NCBI GenBank assembly: GCA_039931435.1
Contig: JBDTRY010000103.1
Span: 1-12,229, forward strand
Reading direction: 5' to 3'
Source: JBDTRY01 sp039931435
GTDB taxonomy: Bacteria > Acidobacteriota > Thermoanaerobaculia > Gp7-AA8
DNA length: 12,229 nucleotides
In this document: in pieces, positions 1 through 6,537 of the stretch
Numbering within the stretch: the stretch's first letter is position 1
Layout: every line of letters begins with the position of its first letter
Position numbers and translations under genes: made by a program
The notes under the pieces: model-generated
The model's input: the letters and a program-made list of their open reading frames with translations, nothing else
What the model was told of the DNA's origin: nothing
Databases searched by the model: none

Positions 1-26
1 CCCAGGGATCGTGCCCCCCGTCCACT

Positions 27-54
27 GGGGTCCCTCGCTCTCGCTCGGGATGAC
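27..54. repeat. dispersed intergenic repeat, copy at left edge
   Basis: Bases 38-54 are an exact 17-base reverse complement of 12164-12180 at the other end of the window. The same core (GTCATCC followed by GAGCG-type sequence) occurs in the inverted element at 8039-8156. All copies lie outside genes. This looks like a family of short REP-like or MITE-like intergenic repeats; the copy may extend left beyond the window. The family assignment is inference. Confidence 0.6.
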
Positions 55-61
55 GCCTTTC

Positions 62-107
62 CAGAAATGCAAACGCCGCCCGGAGGCGGCGTTGCGGTGA
101 ATTTCTG
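62..107 (-). terminator. hairpin terminator downstream of carD
   Basis: A perfect 9-bp GC-rich stem (72-80 with 85-93, loop CGGA) sits inside a second complementary pair (62-68 CAGAAAT with 101-107 ATTTCTG). It starts about 14 bases past the carD stop codon. On the minus strand the core stem is followed by TTTGCATTTCT, a modest U-rich tract, so intrinsic termination of carD is likely. Confidence 0.75.
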
Positions 108-120
108 AAAAGAGAAGGCG

Positions 121-621
121 TCAGTGACCGGGGGCCATGGACTTTTCGATCGACTTCTCGATCAGCCGCTCGGCATCGATCTCGGAGATGCCCTTGACGA
201 TGGCGATCTCGGAAACGAGAAGGTGCTTGGCACGGTCGTACATCTTCTTTTCGCGGAACGAAAGGCTCTTTTTCTTGGACACTTCGCTGAGGTTCTTGAA
301 CACGTCCGCAACATCCTCGAGACGACCCGTCTTCATCTTCTCGAGATTCTCGCGGTAGCGTCCCTTCCAGTCGGTCTGGGGCTTGTTCGTACGCGTTTCG
401 AGCAGACTAAGCAGGCCTTTGATCTGCTTGGTCTCATACAGACGCCGCAGTCCGATGCGATCCGTATTGCCGACAGGTACCATCAGCCGCGAGTCGTTCG
501 CCAGCAGCCGCAGGTGGAGATACGTGTGATTAGCCCCGTTGATACTCGACTCGCCGATCTGCTCGACGATCGTCACACCGTGGTTCGGATACACAATTTT
601 ATCGCCAATTTTGAAAGACAA
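121..621 (-). CDS. carD: CarD/CdnL-family RNA polymerase-binding transcription regulator
   Basis: CarD/CdnL proteins bind the RNA polymerase beta subunit and the upstream edge of the -10 element, stabilise open complexes and are usually essential for rRNA transcription. The 166-aa product has the family layout: an N-terminal RNAP-interaction barrel (about residues 1-60, beginning with FKIGDKIVYPNHGV) and a helical C-terminal DNA-binding domain carrying DWKGRYREN. Its Trp85 matches the minor-groove tryptophan of mycobacterial CarD. Length is normal for the family. The start is a TTG codon at 621, chosen because AAGGAG lies 6 nt upstream and the protein begins exactly at the conserved barrel. 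It has its own promoter (651-679) and a terminator, so it is probably monocistronic although the upstream gene is on the same strand. A stand-alone CarD is more likely than a TRCF fragment because there is no helicase region. Confidence 0.95.
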   Translation of the reverse strand: MSFKIGDKIVYPNHGVTIVEQIGESSINGANHTYLHLRLLANDSRLMVPVGNTDRIGLRRLYETKQIKGLLSLLETRTNKPQTDWKGRYRENLEKMKTGRLEDVADVFKNLSEVSKKKSLSFREKKMYDRAKHLLVSEIAIVKGISEIDAERLIEKSIEKSMAPGH

Positions 622-650
622 GTGGGACTCCTTTGCAGTGTGGGGGGTGC

Positions 651-679
651 ATTCTATTGCAACGTCCGGAAACGGTCAA
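651..679 (-). promoter_or_regulatory. sigma70-type promoter of carD
   Basis: On the minus strand, TTGACC (679-674) and TAGAAT (656-651) are separated by exactly 17 bp. Each hexamer matches the consensus at 5 of 6 positions. Transcription would start near 644, giving a leader of about 22 nt that contains the AAGGAG ribosome site before the TTG start at 621. Confidence 0.8.
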
Positions 680-952
680 ACTACGTCGTGGTGCGGCGAT
701 GAGGAGGCACAACTCAATCGAATTACCTCGTATGGAACCTCATCGGAGATGCTGCTCGGGATCATCAGAAGACACGTGTAACCGGTACTTGCCGACACAC
801 CCGGGAAAAGCAGCCTCGGCGGATCGCCAAAGCCCGCAGACTCATGCCTGCTTCGCCATTGTAGCACTGATGGCATCCGTTGCGGAGTGATTCTGCTGCC
901 GTAAGGTCACGATCCAGGCGCAACGGAACGCGTCCTCAGCTCGATCCCAGGC
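680..952. other. gene-free stretch between carD promoter and the secreted-protein gene
   Basis: With the promoter, this belongs to a 331-base gap (622-952). I see no convincing ORF, RNA gene or terminator. Short ORFs on both strands lack ribosome sites and recognisable sequence. A minus-strand TACAAT (around 857-852) sits near a 26-codon ORF but has no -35. There is an 8-base palindrome ACACGTGT at 772-779, of unknown meaning. Confidence 0.5.
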
Positions 953-1924
953 TCACCGCGCCACGCGCAGCCGCCGCACCAGCTGGTGCAATCGGTCCAG
1001 CCCGTGCCGCCTCTCCGAGTCGGTTCCCGTGAGCAGATCCTCGATGGCCTGCAACTCGCCGTACATCTCTCCATCCTGTGGCGAAACATCCTGAGTCGAA
1101 CCGGCTCGGTTCGCGGGCGAAGCGTACCCCGGGCCGTTCATCGGCCGGCTGATCGTCTCCGTCGTGATAGTGCCGTAACTGGATGCGTACGTGCCGGCCA
1201 GCGCCGGATCCTGCATGATGAGATTGGCCACCGTCGTCAGGTTGGACTGATCACCCTTTTTCAGATTGGACAGGATGAGCTTCTCGTTCTCGACTGCGCG
1301 GGCGTAGGGGCTGGAAGGATCGTCCTGAACCTTTGCTTCCAGCAGGGCCAGCTGCACCGAGGCCGGGCCGCTCTTCTCGGTCTTCGCATAGACCGTGATC
1401 CTGGCGTCACGGGCGATATCGGGAAGCTCGACCATCCGGTTCGTTCCCGGATCCATCCACTGGCCGATGGGGATGGCGTCGTAACGCGTACGTGTCCCCT
1501 CCACCGGGGTGATGTCCAACTCCACGCGGTCGATCCAGGTACGCTGGTTCTTTCGGACGACGAAACGACGGCTGGGGATCTCGATCCGCAGCGCGTAAAC
1601 GAACTCGCCCTTCAGTGTCAGTGCAGTGGTCTCACCGCTGGCGGACACGGTAAACCCATCGGACTTGCGGCCTGCTTCCTCACGTCCGTAATGGGCGAAG
1701 CGATAGGTCGAGTCGCTCCGTTTCCCCCGCAGCGTGTCGATGTCCTCATTGACAATCCGCGTCATGACGTCGCGCGGCAGATCCTTCACCGCCACCTCGG
1801 CGATCCGTTTGATGACCCGGGCGTCGTCACGCACTTTCGTGACGTCGACATCCTGGCCACGCAACACGGCCGCGGGGGCAAGGACAAGAGAGACCACCGC
1901 CAGAACCGGGAACAGCTGCTTCAT
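953..1924 (-). CDS. secreted protein of unknown function
   Basis: The 323-aa product begins MKQLFPVLAVVSLVLAPAAV and has a clear N-terminal signal peptide, probably cleaved near AVLRGQ (about residue 23). It therefore acts outside the cytoplasm. I do not recognise the mature part. It is charged, with a likely beta-rich middle (residues about 85-190, including FVYALRIEIPSRRF and RTWIDRVELDITPVEG) and a helical tail with SERRHGLDRLHQLVRRLRVAR. The reading frame is open further upstream, but the start at 1924 is chosen because AGAGGAG lies 7 nt before it, the signal peptide begins there, and the ATG overlaps the deoB stop (ATGA, 1924-1921). Translational coupling to deoB is likely. A link with nucleoside catabolism is not visible in its sequence. 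Confidence 0.8.
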   Translation of the reverse strand: MKQLFPVLAVVSLVLAPAAVLRGQDVDVTKVRDDARVIKRIAEVAVKDLPRDVMTRIVNEDIDTLRGKRSDSTYRFAHYGREEAGRKSDGFTVSASGETTALTLKGEFVYALRIEIPSRRFVVRKNQRTWIDRVELDITPVEGTRTRYDAIPIGQWMDPGTNRMVELPDIARDARITVYAKTEKSGPASVQLALLEAKVQDDPSSPYARAVENEKLILSNLKKGDQSNLTTVANLIMQDPALAGTYASSYGTITTETISRPMNGPGYASPANRAGSTQDVSPQDGEMYGELQAIEDLLTGTDSERRHGLDRLHQLVRRLRVAR

Positions 1925-3111
1925 TTCGAGGCTCCTCTCGATGCTCCTCTGATTATGGGAATGACGCTGGTGCCGGGCAGAGGGCCGGCGTCGACTCCGA
2001 GGTGTTCGCAGATGGACGCGCCGAGATCGGCGAATGTCTGGCGGGTTCCCAGGGATACAGGGCGCGTGATGGAGGGACCGGCCACGATCAGCGGCACGTA
2101 CTCCCGGGTGTGATCGGTGGAAACGTCTGTGGGATCGCAACCGTGGTCCGCGGTGATGAAGAACAGGTCGTCGCTCCTCATCGCAGCCAGGATGGCCGGA
2201 ACTTCGCGGTCGAATGCCTCGAGGGCCAGAGCGTAGCCGGCGGCATCGTTGCGGTGCCCGTACTTGGAATCGAAGTCCACAAGATTGGTAAAGATAAAAT
2301 CGGCCTCGCTGTCGTTCATCAGTGCGATGGTCTTAGCCACGCCGTCCGCATTCGATTCGCTGCGAATTTCCGAATCGACACCGACGCGGTCGAAAATGTC
2401 GGCGATCTTGCCCACGGCGGCGACGTAGCGTCCGCTGTTGTGGATACGCTCGAGGGCAGTCTCCCGAGGAGGGGTGACCGAAAAATCTTTGCGATTCGCC
2501 GTGCGCCGGAAGTGTCCGGCGCCCGTTCCCACGAACGGTCGGGCGATGATCCGTCCGACGTTGTGTTCCCCGCGCATCAGTTCCCGGGCGACGGCGCAGA
2601 TTTCCCAGAGTGCATCCGGCGGAATGACGTCCTCGTGCGCTGCTACCTGGAACACCGAATCGCCGGAGGTGTAGACGATGGGCGCCCCGGTGCGCATGTG
2701 CTCTTCACCCAGCTCGTCGAGAATGACCGTGCCTGAAGCTGGTTTGTTTCCGAGCGTTCTGCGCCCGATGCGCCGTTCGAACTCGGCTATGACCTCTGTG
2801 GGGAATCCCTGCGGGTAGGTCCGGAACGGCTCGTCGATGATCAGTCCCATCATTTCCCAGTGGCCTGTGGTGGTGTCCTTGCCCGCAGACATTTCGGCCA
2901 TCCGTCCCCAGGCCGCGTTGGGAATCATGGTCACGGAAATGTAGGGCAGTGTGTGCAGCAGACCGAGCTTGCTGAGGTTGGGGATGCGGGGATGCTCCCG
3001 CTCGATGACGTGACCCAGGGTGTTGGATCCTTCGTCGCCGAAGTCTTTGGCGTCGGGCAACTCCCCAACACCGAGGGAGTCGCAGACGATGAGAATAGCG
3101 CGGCGGCTCAT
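1921..3111 (-). CDS. deoB: phosphopentomutase
   Basis: DeoB interconverts (deoxy)ribose-1-phosphate and (deoxy)ribose-5-phosphate in nucleoside catabolism and salvage; it is a cytoplasmic, Mn-dependent member of the alkaline phosphatase superfamily. The 396-aa product has the normal length. Visible motifs are VCDSLGVGELPD (Asp11), GKDTTTGHWEMMGL with the phosphate-accepting Thr80, TSGDSVFQ (Asp151), DFDSKYGHRND (Asp281, His286), ADHGCDPT (Asp322, His323) and DHTREYVPL (His334). From Thr80 on, these sit at a constant 5-residue offset from the Bacillus cereus catalytic set as I recall it, so all metal ligands are present and the enzyme should be active. The start is 3111; no clear Shine-Dalgarno precedes it, and TAAGAAT lies 10 nt upstream. 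The 3' end overlaps the secreted-protein gene by 4 nt. Confidence 0.97.
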   Translation of the reverse strand: MSRRAILIVCDSLGVGELPDAKDFGDEGSNTLGHVIEREHPRIPNLSKLGLLHTLPYISVTMIPNAAWGRMAEMSAGKDTTTGHWEMMGLIIDEPFRTYPQGFPTEVIAEFERRIGRRTLGNKPASGTVILDELGEEHMRTGAPIVYTSGDSVFQVAAHEDVIPPDALWEICAVARELMRGEHNVGRIIARPFVGTGAGHFRRTANRKDFSVTPPRETALERIHNSGRYVAAVGKIADIFDRVGVDSEIRSESNADGVAKTIALMNDSEADFIFTNLVDFDSKYGHRNDAAGYALALEAFDREVPAILAAMRSDDLFFITADHGCDPTDVSTDHTREYVPLIVAGPSITRPVSLGTRQTFADLGASICEHLGVDAGPLPGTSVIPIIRGASRGASK

Positions 3112-3191
3112 GAGGCCGGTATTCTTACATGAGGTTGTCGTGGCATAAAGACGAGAAGCGACTCGTTCGCTCCACGAATCTCAACCATCCG

Positions 3192-3197
3192 TATACT
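3192..3197 (+). promoter_or_regulatory. -10-like element, probable leaderless promoter
   Basis: TATACT ends 6 nt before the ATG at 3204. At normal -10 to start-site spacing, transcription would begin at or beside the start codon. No Shine-Dalgarno and no good -35 hexamer are visible. Confidence 0.55.
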
Positions 3198-3203
3198 GCA
3201 GCG

Positions 3204-3671
3204 ATGAAATATGGATGGGTTCTCCTCTTTGCCATCGCGCTGTCGGGCTGCGGAGCGCATCGCGATGAAGTTTCCACTCCCGCCGCTGGCTCCAAGACCG
3301 CCGTGCCGGAGCAGCAGTCGTCGCTGGCGGTGCCGGCTCGTTCGCCGAGTGAAGTGACCGACGAAAAAATTGGTCTGCCACCGTATCCCGGGGCGAAGGA
3401 AGTCGAATACTCGCGCGTCAGACTGCACACCGATACCGGCGATTCATTCGGTGTCGCCTACCAGACTACGGACTCGCCATCGCAGGTAGCGGCATTCTAC
3501 AAGGCCGAGGGAGCGAAAGTGGGAACGCTGGAGGAGACGCCTGCTACGAGCGAGCTGCTGAAGTCCGTCGGGGTCGATCGCACCGATGGAACGCGGTCCG
3601 CGGTTCAGGCGATGACGGACGGCAAAGGGGTCACGGTGGTCACGGTGCACCGCTTCTTTCCAGCGAAGTAA
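3204..3671 (+). CDS. small lipoprotein with YPGAK…VAAFY domain
   Basis: The 155-aa product starts MKYGWVLLFAIALSGC. This is a signal peptide with lipobox LSGC, so Cys16 should be lipidated and the protein membrane-anchored outside the cytoplasm. A linker rich in Ala, Pro and Ser follows (about 20-55). A small domain begins at PPYPGAKEVEY (59-69) and contains TTDSPSQVAAFYKAEG (88-103). The same YPGAK…VAAFY arrangement occurs in the lipoprotein at 9834-10397, so the two share a domain; its function is unknown. The frame is open 25 codons further upstream (to 3129), but ATG 3204 is chosen because the signal peptide begins there and TATACT lies 6 nt before it. It is divergent from deoB and not obviously co-transcribed with the next gene, 180 nt away. 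Confidence 0.85.
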   Translation: MKYGWVLLFAIALSGCGAHRDEVSTPAAGSKTAVPEQQSSLAVPARSPSEVTDEKIGLPPYPGAKEVEYSRVRLHTDTGDSFGVAYQTTDSPSQVAAFYKAEGAKVGTLEETPATSELLKSVGVDRTDGTRSAVQAMTDGKGVTVVTVHRFFPAK

Positions 3672-3839
3672 CGGCTAGCAAGGTCGTCAACTCGTCGCAG
3701 TTAACGGCCTATCCCCTCGCGAGGCGAGCGCCGACCGGGGCCGGCACCGGCTATATTCGCAGTGAACATCACCGGGAAAGTCAAGCAAAAAACCAGCGCC
3801 CGAGAGCAACCAAAATGGCGAACAAATCCGCCTTCATGA

Positions 3840-3845
3840 TATTTT
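3840..3845 (+). promoter_or_regulatory. possible -10 element close to the propeller-gene start
   Basis: TATTTT lies 6 nt before ATG 3852, the same spacing as at 3204, and no Shine-Dalgarno is present (the sequence just before the ATG is TTCTCC). An alternative -10, TATATT at 3752-3757, would give a leader of about 90 nt. The rest of the 180-nt gap (3672-3851) holds only short GC-rich hairpins near 3714-3752, without a T-tract. Confidence 0.35.
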
Positions 3846-3851
3846 TTCTCC

Positions 3852-5738
3852 ATGCGAAATGCTGTGCGTAACGTTCCGCTCCCGGGATTCGTGGGTTCAT
3901 TTCTGGCGTCCCTCCTTTTCTGCTTCGGTTTCATTGCCACGGCACGAGCCCAGACCATCACGGAGTTCAGCGCGGGACTGAGTCCGGGCGCTGGGCTTTT
4001 CGTCATTGCGGCCGGGCCCGACGGCAATCTCTGGTTCACTGAAACCGGTACCGATCGGATCGGGCGGATTACGACGGCGGGCGTCATTACGGAATTCTCC
4101 GTCGGCATCACTCCCGGCGCCGGAGTTCGGGGCATTACCGGCGGACCTGACGGCAACGTCTGGTTTACGGAGGCTGGTGGCGATCGCATCGGCCGGATCA
4201 CTCCGGCGGGCGTCATTACCGAATTCAGCTCTGGAATCACCCCGTCGTCCCAGCCGCTTGGAATTACGCTCGGCCCGGACGGCAATCTCTGGTTCACGGA
4301 ATTCGCCGGGGCTCGCGTCGGTCGCATTACGACCGCGGGAGTGGTCACCGAGTTCAATGTATCCGCCCTCACCGGACCATTTGGAATTACGGCCGGCCCG
4401 GACGGAAATCTCTGGTATTCCGAATACAGCTCGATCGGCAACGGGGTCGGCCGCATCAACACGGCCGGAGCCGGCGTCGCGGATTTTGCCTCGCTCGGTC
4501 CCGATTCCGGGATTGAAAGCATCACTGCCGGCGCTGACGGCAACCTCTGGTATCCGGCACAAAACCGGGACAAGATCGGACGGGTAACGACTGCCGGTGT
4601 AGTCACGGAGTTCGGTACCGGGATCACCATCAACGCTCAGGTTCGCGGAATCGCCACCGGCACGGACGGCAACGTCTGGTTTACCGAATACGCCGGGGAT
4701 CGGATCGGACGGATCACGCCTGCCGGAGTGATTACCGAGTTCAGCGCCGGGCTCAGCCCCTTTGCAAGGCCGCGCGGGATCACCTCCGGCCCTGATGGGA
4801 ATCTGTGGTTCGTGGAAACCGACGGCAATCGCATCGGACGAATTACCACGGGCGCCGCGGTGGTCGGACCACCTTCGATCGCCAAGGCCTTCGGTGCGGC
4901 GAGCGTCGCCCTGAATGGATCGACGAGCCTGACATTCACACTGAACAATGCCAACGCTTCGTCGTTGACCGGGGTCGGTTTCACCGACAGCCTTCCCGCC
5001 GGCCTTACGGTGTCCTCACCGAACGGTCTGTCGGGCAGTTGCGGCGGGGGCACGATCACGGCCACTGCCGGTTCGGGCAGCGTCATTCTTGCCGGGGCTA
5101 CCCTGGCCGGCAGCGGTCTCTGTAGCTTCAGCGTGAATGTCACCGGGACCACTTCGGGGGTGAAGAACAACACCACGGGGGCGGTCGGTTCAACCGAGGG
5201 AGGCGCGGGAGGTACGGCCAGTGCCAGTGTCACGGTCATGGGTGCGGTCGTTGTGTCCCCGCCCACGATTTCCGAGTCATTCGGTACTTCGGCCATCGTT
5301 GTCAACGGGTCGACATCGCTCACGTTCATGATCGGCAATCCCAACGCGTCGTCGTTGACCGGGGTCGGGTTCACCGACACCCTGCCGGCAGGTCTGGTCG
5401 TGTCCACCCCGAACGGGCTGACCGGTAGTTGCGGCGGCGGAACGATCACGGCCGTGGCAGGTTCCGGCAGCGTCAGCCTGTCGGGCGCGACCCTCTCTGG
5501 AAATGCTTCCTGCACGTTCAGCGTAAACGTGACCGGAACCACCTCGGGCTTGAAAGTGAACGCTACCGGAGCCGTGGGCTCAGTTGAGGGCGGCACTGGC
5601 GGTTCGGGGTCGGCGACCATCACCGTGACGGAACCCATCGTCACGCCTGCCGCCGTTCCGGCAGTGCAGCCCTGGGGACTTCTGCTCCTTGGGCTGCTGA
5701 TGATCGTCACGGCCAGCGTTACGCTGCGGACGCACTGA
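3852..5738 (+). CDS. secreted Vgb-like seven-bladed beta-propeller with two duplicated modules and an IPTL-CTERM-like tail
   Basis: The 628-aa product has a long N-terminal signal peptide ending near ATARAQ (residue 34). Residues 35-335 hold seven copies of a 41-45-residue blade, each with G(P/A/T)DGN(L/V)W followed by (F/Y)xE…RIGRIT; the seven G-x-D-G-N motifs start at about 55, 98, 141, 182, 227, 270 and 313. This is the virginiamycin B lyase (streptogramin lyase) fold, and the N-terminal ITEFSAGLSP strand would close the last blade. There is no histidine anywhere before the final residue, so the lyase catalytic histidines are absent. Two DUF11-like modules follow (about 340-462 and 470-592), each with SLTGVGFTD, CGGGTIT and a second Cys. 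The end, VPAVQPWGLLLLGLLMIV…RTH, resembles an IPTL-CTERM surface-sorting signal. It is probably a secreted, sorted surface protein; its ligand is unknown. It converges with the carbonic anhydrase gene. Confidence 0.88.
   Translation: MRNAVRNVPLPGFVGSFLASLLFCFGFIATARAQTITEFSAGLSPGAGLFVIAAGPDGNLWFTETGTDRIGRITTAGVITEFSVGITPGAGVRGITGGPDGNVWFTEAGGDRIGRITPAGVITEFSSGITPSSQPLGITLGPDGNLWFTEFAGARVGRITTAGVVTEFNVSALTGPFGITAGPDGNLWYSEYSSIGNGVGRINTAGAGVADFASLGPDSGIESITAGADGNLWYPAQNRDKIGRVTTAGVVTEFGTGITINAQVRGIATGTDGNVWFTEYAGDRIGRITPAGVITEFSAGLSPFARPRGITSGPDGNLWFVETDGNRIGRITTGAAVVGPPSIAKAFGAASVALNGSTSLTFTLNNANASSLTGVGFTDSLPAGLTVSSPNGLSGSCGGGTITATAGSGSVILAGATLAGSGLCSFSVNVTGTTSGVKNNTTGAVGSTEGGAGGTASASVTVMGAVVVSPPTISESFGTSAIVVNGSTSLTFMIGNPNASSLTGVGFTDTLPAGLVVSTPNGLTGSCGGGTITAVAGSGSVSLSGATLSGNASCTFSVNVTGTTSGLKVNATGAVGSVEGGTGGSGSATITVTEPIVTPAAVPAVQPWGLLLLGLLMIVTASVTLRTH
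4872..5627 (+). repeat. internal tandem duplication of a DUF11-like module
   Basis: Two modules are offset by 390 bp (130 codons). A 20-base identical core at 4959-4978 recurs at 5349-5368, and the flanking sequence stays similar. Protein landmarks repeat in register: SLTGVGFTD at residues 371 and 501, CGGGTIT at 397 and 527, and the second Cys at 424 and 554. The similarity at DNA level suggests a fairly recent duplication or gene conversion. Confidence 0.85.
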
Positions 5739-5773
5739 CGGCGCGCGGAGTATCACTGATTTTGCTTCCACAG

Positions 5774-5801
5774 GGTGTGCGGGCCCCAGGGCCTGCACAC
5801 C
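5774..5801. terminator. strong hairpin between convergent genes
   Basis: The left arm 5774-5786 (GGTGTGCGGGCCC) pairs with 5789-5801 (GGGCCTGCACACC). The stem is 13 bp with one G-T pair. It lies 35 bases after the propeller stop and before the oppositely oriented carbonic anhydrase stop. There is no T-run on either side, so it is either a non-canonical bidirectional terminator or a 3'-end stabiliser. Confidence 0.55.
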
Positions 5802-5832
5802 GGTTGGCAACTGGCTGAGGAGCCTCGTTTCT

Positions 5833-5860
5833 GACTTCAGACGATTAAGGTCCTGAAGTC
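5833..5860 (-). terminator. stem-loop just downstream of the carbonic anhydrase gene
   Basis: GACTTCAG (5833-5840) and CTGAAGTC (5853-5860) form a perfect 8-bp stem with a 12-nt loop, 12 nt past the minus-strand stop codon at 5873. No U-tract follows. It could help terminate the phosphorylase/carbonic anhydrase transcript. Confidence 0.4.
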
Positions 5861-5872
5861 GCCACGGAAAAA

Positions 5873-6523
5873 CTACCCTTTACCGTCGCTGGATTCTCTC
5901 TCCGAGGAGAGTCCCTGAGTCTGCGACACCCCGGTAACGGTCGTACCCAGGTCGCGAAGCAGCCCGTCGTGCACGTCGTAGATCCAGCCGTGCACTGCCA
6001 GCGCCTGACCTCGCAGCCAGGCGTCACGGACCACAGTAGTGCGGCAGACGTTGAGTACCTGTTCCACGACATTCAACTCGCAGAGGCGGTTCTCGCGCTC
6101 GGTGTGCGAAGTCAATATCTCCAGTTCGGCCTGATGTTTCAGGCGCACGTCCTCAACATGGCGGAGCCAGTTCTCGATCAGCCCCATGCGCGCTTCGCCA
6201 AGTGCCGCCAGCACTCCGCCGCAACCGTAATGTCCGCAGACGATGATGCGCTTCACTTGCAGCACCTCAACCGCGAACTGGATCGCCGAGAGGCAGTTCA
6301 GATCCGTATGCACCACGATGTTGGCCACGTTGCGATGGACGAACATCTCACCCGGCACGAGTCCGACGATCTGGTTCGCCGGGACGCGGCTGTCGGAGCA
6401 GCCGATCCAGAAGTAGTGCGGTGCCTGCTGGCTGGAAAGACGGCTGAAGAACTCGGGATCCAGCCGCGTCATCTCCGCAGCCCAGGCGCGGTTGTTGTCG
6501 AACAGATTCTTCACGTCGGGCAT
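5873..6523 (-). CDS. can: beta-class carbonic anhydrase
   Basis: The enzyme interconverts CO2 and bicarbonate in the cytoplasm, supplying bicarbonate to carboxylases. The 216-aa product has both family signatures: CSDSRVPANQIVGLVPGEMF with zinc ligand Cys42 and the Asp44/Arg46 dyad, and GHYGCGG with His98 and Cys101. These numbers are the same as in E. coli Can as I recall it, so the site is complete. The length is typical apart from a hydrophilic C-terminal tail (about 196-216, rich in Ser and Glu). It starts 14 nt after the phosphorylase stop codon, and the GAGG overlapping that stop is the only ribosome-site candidate. It is therefore very likely co-transcribed and perhaps translationally coupled. 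No transporter or carboxylase gene is adjacent. Confidence 0.95.
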   Translation of the reverse strand: MPDVKNLFDNNRAWAAEMTRLDPEFFSRLSSQQAPHYFWIGCSDSRVPANQIVGLVPGEMFVHRNVANIVVHTDLNCLSAIQFAVEVLQVKRIIVCGHYGCGGVLAALGEARMGLIENWLRHVEDVRLKHQAELEILTSHTERENRLCELNVVEQVLNVCRTTVVRDAWLRGQALAVHGWIYDVHDGLLRDLGTTVTGVSQTQGLSSERESSDGKG

Positions 6524-6537
6524 GGAATCACCAAACC

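Noticed and set aside
775..860. A GCCAAAGCC-type stretch reminiscent of a c-di-GMP riboswitch core
   Set aside because: The partner elements (GGxAAACC loop, tetraloop receptor) are missing, and on that strand no gene follows until 3204.
1925..2140. 72-residue upstream extension of the secreted protein
   Set aside because: It reads an Arg/His/Ser-rich shadow of deoB. The ribosome site and signal peptide both mark 1924.
3814..3870. 18-codon upstream ORF overlapping the propeller-gene start
   Set aside because: It has no ribosome site and no sign of coding selection, and may not be transcribed if the promoter is at 3840.
4637..5710. 357-codon ORF antisense to the propeller gene
   Set aside because: Its Pro/Val/Thr-rich composition is the mirror of the low-complexity sense repeats. 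The sense strand has a signal peptide, blades and a sorting tail.
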